Program-made: the position numbers and the translations under genes
Notes under the pieces: model-generated
Seen by the model: only the letters and a program-made list of their open reading frames with translations
Told to the model about the DNA's origin: nothing
Database searches by the model: none
DNA from: an uncultured Aureispira sp.
GTDB lineage: Bacteria > Bacteroidota > Bacteroidia > Chitinophagales > Saprospiraceae
Length of the DNA stretch: 64,000 bases
Direction of reading: 5' to 3'
Assembly (NCBI GenBank): GCA_905480485.1
Contig: CAJQQM010000010.1
Coordinates: 1 to 64,000 of the forward strand
In this document: positions 26,078-35,949 of the stretch, piece by piece
How positions within the stretch are numbered: position 1 is the first letter of the stretch
Layout: each line of letters begins with the position of its first letter

Positions 26078-27430
26078 ATGAAACAAACAATCTTGATTTT
26101 TGGACTTTTAGTAGTCGGCTTATCTATGCAGGCTCAGGAAACCGAAAGCTTTACACTCAAAGAGGCTATTGCTTATTCGCAAACCAAAAGCAATGTGGTA
26201 AGAACAGCCGACCTTGACATCATGCGGGCAAAAGCAGAAGTACAGGAATATACCTCTGTAGGCATTCCTAAATTAAGTGCTCAGGTGGAGTATAATTATT
26301 TTATTCATTTACCGACACAATTGATACCAAATGATGCTTTTGCATTTGAGATTCCAGGCATTTCATTGCCTCCTCCAGAACCAGGATACTCCGAAACACA
26401 ATTTGGTACACGCAACAATTTAACTTTTTCGCTCAACTTAAACACACTAGTGGTAGATGGCTCCTATTTTGTTGGGCTAAAAGCATCAAAAGGACTACTC
26501 GAGATGACCAAGCGACAAGCCGAGCTTAGCAAATACGACATCAAACATACGGTTGTAAAAGCTTATTTAACTGTTTTGATTGCAGAAGAAAACAAGAAAG
26601 TCATAGAAAACAATATTAAGAATTTGGGTACCATGAAAACTGAAACGCAAGCATTCTTCGACAATGGCCTTGTCGAACAGCTCGATGTTGAACGTTTGGA
26701 ATTGTCTATCTCTAACCTAGAAATTGAACTAAGTGCCCTCAGCCGACAAGTAGAACTAGCTTATAACGTACTGAAGTTTCAGATGAATTACCCCTTGGAC
26801 CAAACAATAGAACTCAGTGACGCACTTAGCGATTTGTTAGTTTTGCCTGAAAGTGAAGACCTAGACGGCGATATCAATACAGGACAGCGCCTTGAGACGG
26901 ACATTCTAAAGCAAACAATTTACTTAAATGAATTAAATACCAAGCGGTTTAATTTAGGCTACATGCCAACCCTTCAAGCCTTTGCCGTGCATCAGCAAGT
27001 TTTGCAACGCGACGATTTATTTGATGGTAATTCTCCCGGGTTTTTCCCAACCACCATTGTTGGACTACAGTTAAACGTCCCTATTTTTGATGGACTGGAT
27101 AAAGCCGCCAAAATTAAGAAATCGAGAATTGATGTAGAAAAATTTAAGCTACAACTGCAGGACTTAGAACGCGGCATCGAATTAGAAGTAAAAAACACCC
27201 GTGCAGCCTACAAAAATGCTCAAATTCGCTTAGAAAACCAAGATAAAAACGTAGCCTTAGCTCAAAAAATACTCAACACCACTCGCATCAAATACAAAGA
27301 AGGTGTAGGGTCAAGCTTGGAAATGACTCAAGCAGAACAAGAACTTTACAGAACACAGGCAAATCGCATGAATGCCCTGTATGAATTAGTAGTAGCAAAA
27401 GCCGATTTAGACAAAGCATTAGGAAAATAA
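26078..27430 (+). CDS. TolC-family outer-membrane efflux channel
   Basis: This 450-residue protein has a signal peptide (residues 1-20, ending SMQAQ) and the two long helical OEP repeats of the TolC fold, with signature stretches FTLKEAIAYSQTKSNVV at the start and ARIKYKEGVGSSLEMTQAEQEL-like text (TRIKYKEGVGSSLEMTQAEQ) near the C-terminus. It would form the trimeric exit duct through the outer membrane for the adjacent RND pump. First structural gene of the pump operon. Confidence 0.9.
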   Translation: MKQTILIFGLLVVGLSMQAQETESFTLKEAIAYSQTKSNVVRTADLDIMRAKAEVQEYTSVGIPKLSAQVEYNYFIHLPTQLIPNDAFAFEIPGISLPPPEPGYSETQFGTRNNLTFSLNLNTLVVDGSYFVGLKASKGLLEMTKRQAELSKYDIKHTVVKAYLTVLIAEENKKVIENNIKNLGTMKTETQAFFDNGLVEQLDVERLELSISNLEIELSALSRQVELAYNVLKFQMNYPLDQTIELSDALSDLLVLPESEDLDGDINTGQRLETDILKQTIYLNELNTKRFNLGYMPTLQAFAVHQQVLQRDDLFDGNSPGFFPTTIVGLQLNVPIFDGLDKAAKIKKSRIDVEKFKLQLQDLERGIELEVKNTRAAYKNAQIRLENQDKNVALAQKILNTTRIKYKEGVGSSLEMTQAEQELYRTQANRMNALYELVVAKADLDKALGK

Positions 27431-27466
27431 TTTAAATACTCATAACAATAATATATCCATTCTAAC

Positions 27467-28621
27467 ATGAAACATATTAATTATATTTTTGCAATTTTGA
27501 TACTAGGGCTGACCGTTGCTTGTGGTGGTTCCTCAGAAACTGAAACGGCAGCCCCCACAACCGCCAAAGATGCTCGCACGGCACTCAGCGCTAAGCGCCA
27601 AGAGATGAAAAAGCTAAAAGCTGAAATGGAGGATTTAGAGGCACTTATTGCTAAAATAGATCCAAGTTCTGTTAAAGAAAAAGAGGTAATCGTTAAAGTT
27701 GCTAAAGTAAAAACGAAAGATTTCAGACATTATGTAGAAGTACAAGGCAACGTAATGACGGCGCAAGATCCAGCTTTTGCCAGTAGTGAGACGGGCGGTC
27801 GTATTGTTAAACTCGATGTCAAAGAGGGGCAATTCATTAAAAAAGGCGCCCTGATTGCCCAAGTAAATCTAGAAAGCATTCGCAAAAGCATTGCACAGCT
27901 TGACAAATCTCTTGAGTTAGCACTAGACATCTACAAGCGCCAAGAAAATCTTTGGAAACAAAAAATCGGTTCGGAAATTCAGTTTTTGCAAGCAAAGAAT
28001 CAAGTAGAATCACTCGAAAAAAACAAAGAAAGTTTACAATTTGAGTTAACGAAGGCAAGTGTATATGCACCTGCTAGTGGCTATGTAGATAGGGTGATGG
28101 TCAAAGAGGGCGAAATGGCTGGACCTGGCAGTCCTATTGTTCAAATATTAAATACTAGCAGTCTAAAAGTTGTTGCATCCGTTCCTGAGGTGTATTTAGG
28201 CAATATCAAACGCGGCGAAAAAGTAAAAGTTAGTTTTCCTGCGCTGCAACAAGAACAAGAAGCACGAGTAGCTATGATTGGTCGTGTCATCAATCCTACT
28301 AATCGCACCTTCGAAGTAGAGGCTACTGTCAAAAGCATGAATGGCCTACTCAAACCTAATTTATTATCGACCATGTTTGTCAACGACTTTTCTGCTGATG
28401 GTGCTGTGGTGATTCCTGACGAATTGATTCAGCAAGATGTGAGTGGCAAAGCTTTCGTAATGGTAGCAGAACTTGATCGTGCCGCTAAAAAGATTGTCAC
28501 CTTGGGACGTACTTATCAAAATGAGACAATTGTAGAAACAGGACTAAACGGAGAAGAAGTACTTATCACCGCCGGTGCTACTACGGTAGCAGAGGGTGAA
28601 TTACTAAAAATAATTGAGTAA
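27467..28621 (+). CDS. RND efflux periplasmic adaptor subunit (membrane fusion protein)
   Basis: This 384-residue protein has a lipoprotein signal with lipobox LTVAC (Cys19). An unusual helical segment (ALSAKRQEMKKLKAEMEDLE, residues about 43-62) precedes the usual lipoyl half-motifs (GGRIVKLDVKEGQFIKKGALI and ASGYVDRVMVKEGEMAGPGS), an alpha-hairpin and the beta-barrel domain (GEKVKVSFPALQ). It bridges the inner-membrane pump and the TolC-type channel. The predicted lipid anchor is in the inner membrane on its periplasmic face. Confidence 0.9.
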   Translation: MKHINYIFAILILGLTVACGGSSETETAAPTTAKDARTALSAKRQEMKKLKAEMEDLEALIAKIDPSSVKEKEVIVKVAKVKTKDFRHYVEVQGNVMTAQDPAFASSETGGRIVKLDVKEGQFIKKGALIAQVNLESIRKSIAQLDKSLELALDIYKRQENLWKQKIGSEIQFLQAKNQVESLEKNKESLQFELTKASVYAPASGYVDRVMVKEGEMAGPGSPIVQILNTSSLKVVASVPEVYLGNIKRGEKVKVSFPALQQEQEARVAMIGRVINPTNRTFEVEATVKSMNGLLKPNLLSTMFVNDFSADGAVVIPDELIQQDVSGKAFVMVAELDRAAKKIVTLGRTYQNETIVETGLNGEEVLITAGATTVAEGELLKIIE

Positions 28622-28664
28622 TAAGGACATTTTCAAATGATTCGTTGCAACTTAAACTTTAAAA

Positions 28665-31600
28665 ATGAGTAATAAAAAATTATATAGAAACTTTAGGGCC
28701 ACATCCTTTGCGGTAGACAACTCTACGAGTATGTTCTTGCTGACCATTATGATTTTATTCTTTGGGTGGAGTTCTTACCAAACCATGCCTAAAGAACAGT
28801 TTCCTGAAATTGTAATCCCCACTATTTATGTGGCAACAACCTATGCGGGCAACTCGGCCGAGGATATGGAAACATTAGTAACTATCCCTATCGAGAAGGA
28901 ATTAGCCTCTATCACAGGGGTGAAAAAGATAGATGGCAACTCTATCAATGATTTCTCTAATCTTATTGTAGAATTCAACACCGACGTAGCCGTAAAGGAC
29001 GCCTTACGTAAAGTAAAGGACGCTGTAGACAAAGCAAAAGGTGGCAAAGATTTTCCGAAAGATTTAACCGCAGGGCCTGATGTATTTGAAATCAATTTCT
29101 CTGAAATTCCAATCATCACCATCAACTTATCGGGTGATTTTAAAGGAGATGAACTGCGTTCGTTTGGAGAGTATCTACAAACCGAAATTGAAAAACTATC
29201 TGAAATATCGGAGGTAAAACTCAAAGGTATTGCCTCAAAAGAGGTGCATATCGAGGTAGACTGGAAACAAATGCAGGCCAAGCGTATAAGCTTTGATGAT
29301 ATCTCTAATGCAATTGCAATGGAGAACTTGACAATGTCTGCTGGTGAACGAAAATTCAACGGATTTAGCCGAACAGTTCGGGTCTTAGGTGAATTCAAAT
29401 CTATAGAAGAAATAAAGAATTTAATTATCAAAAGTGAATTTGGTAGTGCTGTCTTCTTGAGAGATTTGGCAACTGTTACAGAAACAGTGGAAGACCCGAC
29501 CTCGATTGCCCGCGCCGACCAAAAACCGGTTGTATCATTAGATGTTATAAAGCGCAGTGGAGAAAACCTACTTTCAGCTGCAGCAAAACTGAAAAAAATA
29601 GTTGAAAAGGCCGAAGCTAATAAATTCCCTAAAGAACTGAAAGTTAGCTTATTTAACGATTTGTCTATTCAGACTCAGAGCCAATTATCCAACTTATTTA
29701 ACAGTATCATATCTGGGGTGATCCTGGTTGTCTTGGTCTTGTTATTTTTCTTGGGGCTTCGCAACGCCTTGTTTGTAGGGTTGGCCATACCGATGTCTAT
29801 GCTGATGGGTATTTTGATTTTGAATATCATGGGGATCACCTTGAATGTTGTGGTACTCTTTTCTCTAATTTTAGCCTTAGGGTTATTGGTAGATAACTCG
29901 ATTGTAGTAGTAGAGAATGTATACCGGTACATGGGCGAAGGCTACTCAGGAATAGACGCCTCAAAGAAAGCCGCAGGTGAAGTAGCGATGCCGATCATTT
30001 CGTCAACTGCTACTACTTTAGCAGCATTCGTTCCTTTGATGTTCTGGCCTGGTTTGATGGGCGAATTTATGGGCTATTTGCCCTTAACACTAATTATCGT
30101 ATTGAGTTCTTCTCTTTTTGTTGCCCTAGTGGTTACCCCGGTGTTTACCGCACGCTTTATGAAGATAAGTGGCATAGATTTAGTGCGCAAAAATGAGAAA
30201 CGTAAATTTATCAATAATGCCATTTTCCTAATTGTATTGCTAGTTATTGCAATAGCAGCTTCTATTAATGGAGCTTATTGGTTGCGCAATGCTATAGGAA
30301 TGTCCATGATTTTGGTTTTGGCCAACTACTTAATATTCCGCCCAGGTTCTGTAATCTTCCAAGCGAAGGTACTGCCATTCTTGGAGAATATTTATGATAA
30401 ATTCATCCGCCTTGTCTTGAAAGGGCTGATGCCTGCAATTGTCTTTATCGGTGTATTCTTCTTATTAATTTTCTCTGCTAACTTGTTGGGTAGTAACATG
30501 CCCAAAACAGTCTTCTTTCCAGAAGCAGACCCTTTGTATGTCAATGCTTTTGTAGAGCTACCAATTGGCTCGGACATTCAAAGCACCAATACTTTAGTGC
30601 GAGAGATAGAGGGTAAAGTAGAAACCGCTATCAGCAAGTACAGAGATGCGGGTATAGTAGAAGCTACTCTTTCACAGATTGGAGAAAACACCTCAGACCC
30701 AATGGCACCACCTGAGCCTGGGGCAACGCCAAATAAAGCACGTATTACGGTATCATTTGTTCCTTCAGAAGAGCGTAAGGGTTTATCAACCCGAGATGCA
30801 ATGGAAGATATCCGCCAAGCGCTCACCGGCTATGCCGGAGTAGAAATTGTAGTTGATCGCAATCAAGATGGTCCTCCTACCGGCAAACCTATTAATTTAG
30901 AAATTTTTGGAGACGATAAGACGATGAAGGAATTGTCTGTAGTGGCACAAGACATTCGAAATTATCTCAAAGCTGCAAATGTAGCAGGGGTTGAAGAGCT
31001 TAAAATGAATGTAACAGCTAATGTACAACAAGACATTATTGAGATAGACCGTACTAGTGCTCGTCAGTATGGCTTATCAACGCTGGATATTGCAAAATCG
31101 CTTAATACTGCACTATTTGGTCGCGAGGTCAGTAAATTCAAACAAGGAGAGGATGAGTATCCTATGATTTTGCGTTTTAATAAAGAATATCGTAACAATG
31201 ATGAAGCCTTGATGAACCAATCGGTTACGTATATGAACATGGACATGGGAGGTCGTATCATGCAGGTACCAATTTCTGCAGTAGCTACCAAACGTTTAAG
31301 CACGACTTACTCCTCCGTCAAGCGCAAAAACGAGAAACGAACTATTACAATTTACTCTAATGTTATTGATGGATACAATCCAAATGAGGTAGTCGACGAA
31401 GTCAAAGACTTGATGGAAGTATACAAGACGGATAAAATGCCAGAAAATTTTGATTTTAATTTTACAGGCGAACAAGAAGAAATGGCAGAAAACATGGACT
31501 TCTTGTCGAATGCTTTGTTGATTGCTATTTTTGCTATTTTCTTAATTTTAGTTTCTCAATTCAACTCCTTCGTATCGCCATTTATCATAATATTGTCTAT

Positions 31601-32126
31601 TGTGTTTAGTACCATTGGGGTATTTCTAGGGTACGCCTTTACGGGCATGGACTTTGTAATTGTGATGACGGGAATTGGTATTATATCCTTGGCGGGTATT
31701 GTGGTAAATAATGCCATTGTACTCATAGACTTTATTAATTTCTTGCGTAAACGAAAGGAAAAAGAAACTGGAAAGGCTTCTCTTTCGGATAAAGAGGTAA
31801 AAGAAGCGATTATAGAAGGTGGTGGGACACGTTTACGACCGGTATTATTAACAGCGATTACGACGGTGTTGGGTCTTATTCCACTGGCCATTGGATTCAA
31901 CATTAATTTTACGACCTTCGTAACGGATTTAGATCCACAAATCTTTATTGGTGGTGATAATGCAGCAATTTGGGGGGCAATGTCCTGGACCGTAGTTTAC
32001 GGTTTGACTTTCGCAACTTTCTTGACACTTGTAGTTGTCCCTGTTATGTATTGGCTTTTCTACAAAATGACAAAATTTGTCGTCAACTTATACAATAGTA
32101 TTGCTAACATGATTAGTCCAGAATAA
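28665..32126 (+). CDS. RND-family efflux transporter permease (AcrB-like)
   Basis: This 1153-residue protein has the AcrB plan: one transmembrane helix, a large periplasmic loop, six-helix block, second loop and final six helices. It is about 100 residues longer than AcrB because of an inserted pair of hydrophobic segments around residues 510-560. The proton-relay site in TM4 is GLLVDNSIVVVEN, with one aspartate where AcrB has two, and in TM10 AGIVVNNAIVLIDF, with asparagine where AcrB has a key lysine. This pattern is seen in another branch of the HAE-type family. Drug, bile salt or lipid-like substrates are plausible. It ends the operon. Confidence 0.9.
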   Translation: MSNKKLYRNFRATSFAVDNSTSMFLLTIMILFFGWSSYQTMPKEQFPEIVIPTIYVATTYAGNSAEDMETLVTIPIEKELASITGVKKIDGNSINDFSNLIVEFNTDVAVKDALRKVKDAVDKAKGGKDFPKDLTAGPDVFEINFSEIPIITINLSGDFKGDELRSFGEYLQTEIEKLSEISEVKLKGIASKEVHIEVDWKQMQAKRISFDDISNAIAMENLTMSAGERKFNGFSRTVRVLGEFKSIEEIKNLIIKSEFGSAVFLRDLATVTETVEDPTSIARADQKPVVSLDVIKRSGENLLSAAAKLKKIVEKAEANKFPKELKVSLFNDLSIQTQSQLSNLFNSIISGVILVVLVLLFFLGLRNALFVGLAIPMSMLMGILILNIMGITLNVVVLFSLILALGLLVDNSIVVVENVYRYMGEGYSGIDASKKAAGEVAMPIISSTATTLAAFVPLMFWPGLMGEFMGYLPLTLIIVLSSSLFVALVVTPVFTARFMKISGIDLVRKNEKRKFINNAIFLIVLLVIAIAASINGAYWLRNAIGMSMILVLANYLIFRPGSVIFQAKVLPFLENIYDKFIRLVLKGLMPAIVFIGVFFLLIFSANLLGSNMPKTVFFPEADPLYVNAFVELPIGSDIQSTNTLVREIEGKVETAISKYRDAGIVEATLSQIGENTSDPMAPPEPGATPNKARITVSFVPSEERKGLSTRDAMEDIRQALTGYAGVEIVVDRNQDGPPTGKPINLEIFGDDKTMKELSVVAQDIRNYLKAANVAGVEELKMNVTANVQQDIIEIDRTSARQYGLSTLDIAKSLNTALFGREVSKFKQGEDEYPMILRFNKEYRNNDEALMNQSVTYMNMDMGGRIMQVPISAVATKRLSTTYSSVKRKNEKRTITIYSNVIDGYNPNEVVDEVKDLMEVYKTDKMPENFDFNFTGEQEEMAENMDFLSNALLIAIFAIFLILVSQFNSFVSPFIIILSIVFSTIGVFLGYAFTGMDFVIVMTGIGIISLAGIVVNNAIVLIDFINFLRKRKEKETGKASLSDKEVKEAIIEGGGTRLRPVLLTAITTVLGLIPLAIGFNINFTTFVTDLDPQIFIGGDNAAIWGAMSWTVVYGLTFATFLTLVVVPVMYWLFYKMTKFVVNLYNSIANMISPE

Positions 32127-32164
32127 TCCTAACACTTTAGTTTACTACACGCATAATACTACAC

Positions 32165-32203
32165 AGACCTTGTCACGAATATTTCGTAGCAAGGTCTTTT
32201 TTT
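32165..32203 (+). terminator. Rho-independent terminator after the efflux operon
   Basis: The perfect outer stem AGACCTTG / CAAGGTCT contains an inner stem ACGAA / TTCGT, followed by seven T residues. It begins 39 bases after the permease stop. Confidence 0.9.
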
Positions 32204-32529
32204 ATTATTAGGGGCGATACGCCATAGGGCCTCATTTGCTCCCTGTTATTAATCGGCTTTTAGAACTGATTCATTGGGCCATCTAGTCTAGCTTAGTTCT
32301 AGAATTTTTGATATTGAATCCGATTTACATTGCCTAGAGGGCAGGCAGCCGCCCTCAAGGATGGACCATGCTATAGTCTACTAATTAGGGTTTGACATGC
32401 GCGCCCTGTCTTGACTTACTGTTTGTTAGAGTAATATGAGTTATTTATCTAGACCAAAGGCACTGTTGAAAGCGCTTTTGGACTACAGGCACTAAGAATA
32501 AAAGCCCTTGACAATTTATTGCTTTTTTA
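32204..32529. other. Intergenic stretch with no recognised gene
   Basis: These 326 bases between the efflux terminator and the next gene stop (minus strand) have no good ORF. One short inverted repeat, GAGGGC / GCCCTC at 32337-32356, sits in a patch richer in G and C than its neighbours. I see no tRNA, small-RNA-like terminator or recombination site. It could be gene debris. Confidence 0.4.
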
Positions 32530-33567
32530 TTATTGACAATACTGAGCTTGCATTTGAGCTATAGTTTCTTGAAGTCGCAATCGAAATTTGGCTTGACTCC
32601 CTTGTTCAAGTGCTTTACAACAAGCTTCGGTTGCGCCTAGTTGAGCATAACAAAGCGCAAGATTACGATAAGCATAAGCATTATCTGCATCTAACGAAAG
32701 CGATTTTTGAGCAGCTTTTACAGCTTTTTCTAATGCACCTTGTTGTAGCAAGACCGATGCTTTATTGTTGTAGGCATAAGCATAGGTCGTATCTAGGTCG
32801 ATTACTGATTCAAATAATTCAAGGGCCCTAGAATAGTCTTTCAATTCTAAATAAATAAAGCCCATATTATTAATCATATTGATGTCATCTGGAAATAGGA
32901 CTAAAGCTTTTTCTCCATATTCTATGGCTTTGTCGGCAGCAGCTGTTGAACCATACAAATTAGACAAAACAGGATATGTTTGGATATGTGTACTATCGTA
33001 CATCAAAACTTTCTCGTGGTATTTAATTGCCGCTTGCAACAAACCTTGTGATTCACAAACAATGGCTAGATTATCTAGGGCTTTGATATTAGTAGAATCG
33101 AAGGATAAGGCAATATTGGAGTAAGTCATAGCCTTTTCGTAGCTTCCCTTTAAACGATACGCCACCGCTAAATTAGCATTAGAATAGGGATTTTCGGCTC
33201 CAAATCCGAGGGCTCTTGTTGAGTATTCAATCGACAAATCCAATTGCTCTAATTCTAAGTATACAAGACCTAAATCTGCGTAGGCATTCACCTCACTACT
33301 ATCAATATTTATAATTTTCAACAATGGTTCTGCAGCCTTTTGCCACTGCTGTTGTTCTCGGTAAATTACGCTTAAATTATAATAAGTAACAATACTTGCC
33401 GTACTGTTTGAATCTAAATCTAATACCTTTTGATTTAAATCAATTGCCTTTTGATAATCTCCACTTTGATAGGCTTCGAGGGCTTTAGCACTTTCTGTTT
33501 CGATAGGGTCTTGACAGCTAAAAAGACTAAATAACATACAAGTGCAAAGCAAAAAAACATACTTCAT
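32530..33567 (-). CDS. TPR-repeat lipoprotein
   Basis: This 345-residue protein has a lipoprotein signal with lipobox LFSC (Cys18) followed by about eight tetratricopeptide repeats (AYADLGLVYLELEQLDLSIE, AYNNKASVLLQQGALEKAVK) up to the C-terminus. No other domain is seen. It is probably an envelope-anchored scaffold. It is 32 bases upstream of... downstream of nadE on the same strand, so possibly cotranscribed. Confidence 0.85.
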   Translation of the reverse strand: MKYVFLLCTCMLFSLFSCQDPIETESAKALEAYQSGDYQKAIDLNQKVLDLDSNSTASIVTYYNLSVIYREQQQWQKAAEPLLKIINIDSSEVNAYADLGLVYLELEQLDLSIEYSTRALGFGAENPYSNANLAVAYRLKGSYEKAMTYSNIALSFDSTNIKALDNLAIVCESQGLLQAAIKYHEKVLMYDSTHIQTYPVLSNLYGSTAAADKAIEYGEKALVLFPDDINMINNMGFIYLELKDYSRALELFESVIDLDTTYAYAYNNKASVLLQQGALEKAVKAAQKSLSLDADNAYAYRNLALCYAQLGATEACCKALEQGSQAKFRLRLQETIAQMQAQYCQ

Positions 33568-33599
33568 TTTACTAATTTTATAAATTCAACTAATGAAAT

Positions 33600-35237
33600 T
33601 TAATTTAAATATTTACCAACAATCGGTATCCGCCTTCCCATGCCAAAGGCTTTGGACGAAACCCGCAAAACCGGGGCTACTTGTGCCCGTTTAAATTCGT
33701 TCCTATTAACCATTTTAAGTACTCTAGCAACTAGTTTTTTATCGAATCCTTGCGCTATTAATTCTTTGGGTCCTTGACGCTTTTCGATGTATTGATACAG
33801 AATAGCATCTAATATTTCATAATCTGGCAAGGAATCAGCATCAATCTGATCCGGTCTTAGTTCTGCTGAGGGCGGTTTGGTGATCGTATTCATGGGAATC
33901 ACTTCTGCGTCTTTATTCATAAAACGTGCCAACGCAAAGACCTCCGTTTTATAAACATCGGCAATAACCGACAAGCCGCCTGCCATATCCCCATAAAGGG
34001 TACCGTAGCCTACAGCCGCCTCACTTTTATTGGAGGTGTTTAGTACGATATTGCCAAACTTATTTGACATAGACATTAGCAGCATCCCTCGGATACGCGC
34101 CTGAATATTTTCTTCCGTTACATCAAATTTTGTCGCCGTAAAATGTGGTTTTAACATATTTTCATACGCCGTATAAGCTTCTTGAATATGAATAATATCA
34201 TATTGTATATTCAGATTCTTAGCCAATTGGCGAGCATCGTTGACGGAATGATCCGAAGAGAACTGAGAAGGCATCAAAAGCACTCGTACATTTTCGGCAC
34301 CTAGGGCACGTTGAGCAAGGACAGCTACTACTGCAGAATCAATGCCCCCCGAGAGTCCTAATATTGCTTTTTTCAAGCCTAGTTTTCCAAAATAATCTTT
34401 GATCCCCGTAATTAAAGCATCGTGAATCAAATCCATTTTATCTTTTTTCTGCTCTTGGTGTATGCCGCCGTTCAAAACATTGCTGAGTTCATAAGTACGA
34501 ATACAGGCTTCAAAATACGGCAACTCATCGTGTACCATTCCATCCGGAGACATCACGATAGATCCTCCATCAAAAATAATCTCTGTTTGCGCCCCTACAT
34601 GGTTGACATAGAACATAGGCTTCCCATAAAGCTCTACATTAGCTTTGAGGACATGAATTCGGTTATTGGCATGATTGAAATTGAATGGAGAAGCCGAAAG
34701 ATTGAGGATAAAATCCGGGTCCTGTTCTTTCAGTTCATCAAGCGGGCATATCGTATATAATGGGTTTTCATTGCCCACATTCCAAATATCTTCACAAACG
34801 GTAAGGGCTATCTTTTTACCTTTATAATGCACCACCTCAAAACTCGATGCTGGCTCAAAATATCGGTATTCATCAAAAATATCGTAGGTGGGCAACAATG
34901 CTTTGTGTTCTACTTGTTGAATCGTACCATCTGCCAAAAAATAGGCTGAATTAAACAAATCTTTACCTTCGACCACGGGGTTGCGGCTAGGTGCACCTAC
35001 CACGATTGCTATATCAATAGCCGCCTTTGCTAGGCGAGCGACCACTTCTAGACTTTTTTCTATAAAATCATCAAACTCTAAAAAATCACGTGGAGGGTAT
35101 CCCGTAACTGCTAACTCTCCAAAAACAACGATATCTGCCGCGGTATCTTTAGCCATCTGTGTTGCCTCCAACATTTTTTGTAAATTTCCTTCAAAATCAC
35201 CAATGTGATAATTCAGTTGTGCGATTGCTATTTTCAT
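33600..35237 (-). CDS. nadE: Glutamine-dependent NAD+ synthetase
   Basis: This 545-residue protein has two domains. Residues 1-255 form a nitrilase-type glutaminase with the Glu-Lys-Cys triad visible in GELAVTGYPP, EHKALLPTYD and LTVCEDIWN. Residues 270-545 are the synthetase, with the PP-loop LGLSGGIDSAVVAVLA and the NTSNKSEAAVGYGTLYGDMAG region. It converts nicotinate adenine dinucleotide to NAD+ using ammonia channelled from glutamine, the last step of NAD synthesis. Length fits the ~540-residue bacterial class. Confidence 0.95.
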   Translation of the reverse strand: MKIAIAQLNYHIGDFEGNLQKMLEATQMAKDTAADIVVFGELAVTGYPPRDFLEFDDFIEKSLEVVARLAKAAIDIAIVVGAPSRNPVVEGKDLFNSAYFLADGTIQQVEHKALLPTYDIFDEYRYFEPASSFEVVHYKGKKIALTVCEDIWNVGNENPLYTICPLDELKEQDPDFILNLSASPFNFNHANNRIHVLKANVELYGKPMFYVNHVGAQTEIIFDGGSIVMSPDGMVHDELPYFEACIRTYELSNVLNGGIHQEQKKDKMDLIHDALITGIKDYFGKLGLKKAILGLSGGIDSAVVAVLAQRALGAENVRVLLMPSQFSSDHSVNDARQLAKNLNIQYDIIHIQEAYTAYENMLKPHFTATKFDVTEENIQARIRGMLLMSMSNKFGNIVLNTSNKSEAAVGYGTLYGDMAGGLSVIADVYKTEVFALARFMNKDAEVIPMNTITKPPSAELRPDQIDADSLPDYEILDAILYQYIEKRQGPKELIAQGFDKKLVARVLKMVNRNEFKRAQVAPVLRVSSKAFGMGRRIPIVGKYLN

Positions 35238-35291
35238 ATTTTTAAATTATACTATTTTCAATAAATTCAGGCTTGAATGAAGCTATCGTGG

Positions 35292-35843
35292 TTAGGTATC
35301 TAAGGGCCCAGAATCTTTAATTGTTTTGCTGTTTTTGTACCAGCCGGCATACATAGTATACGATTCGGCGATGCGTAGAACAGTATCTTCAAATTGTGCA
35401 GGACTCAACTCTTTTACTTTTTTGGCAGGAACCCCCGCATAGATACAATTGGACTCTAGCACTGCGTTTTCCAAGACCACTGCACCAGCCGCCACCAAAC
35501 AATTGGAGTGGACAACTGCGTGATCCATAACCATTGCACCCATTCCAATTAAGACGTTATCATGAAGGGTACAGCCATGTACAATAGCCCGATGCCCGAT
35601 CGAGACATTATTGCCAATTGTAGTTGCCGCCCGTTGATAGCTACAATGAATAATTGCAGCATCTTGAATATTGACTTTGTTGCCAATTTTGATGGAATGC
35701 ACATCGCCGCGTATTACTGCCTGAAACCAAATACTACATTGATCGCCCATAACAACGTCTCCAATAATGGTGGCATTTTCAGCCAAAAAGCAATCTTTTC
35801 CTAGCTTCGGTTGTTTGTCTCCCAAAGATTTGATTAAAGCCAT
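35292..35843 (-). CDS. Gamma-carbonic-anhydrase-like hexapeptide-repeat protein
   Basis: This 183-residue protein is a left-handed beta-helix of the gamma carbonic anhydrase family (YrdA/PaaY type). Repeats ENATIIGDVVMGDQCSIW, AVIRGDVHSIKIGNKVNIQDA and NVSIGHRAIVHGCTLHDNVL contain the zinc-ligand histidines (IIHCSY, GHRAIVHGC). Catalysis of CO2 hydration is possible but unproven for many family members. It is 54 bases upstream of nadE on the same strand. Confidence 0.85.
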   Translation of the reverse strand: MALIKSLGDKQPKLGKDCFLAENATIIGDVVMGDQCSIWFQAVIRGDVHSIKIGNKVNIQDAAIIHCSYQRAATTIGNNVSIGHRAIVHGCTLHDNVLIGMGAMVMDHAVVHSNCLVAAGAVVLENAVLESNCIYAGVPAKKVKELSPAQFEDTVLRIAESYTMYAGWYKNSKTIKDSGPLDT

Positions 35844-35949
35844 ACTTTATGATAGGTCTTGTTTGATAATTGGATTCCAAGCATCAAATATAGGGAATAG
35901 ATTGTCAAGAATAAATTGTTGCCCCCTAAAAGAACGATAGGTAATGGAA

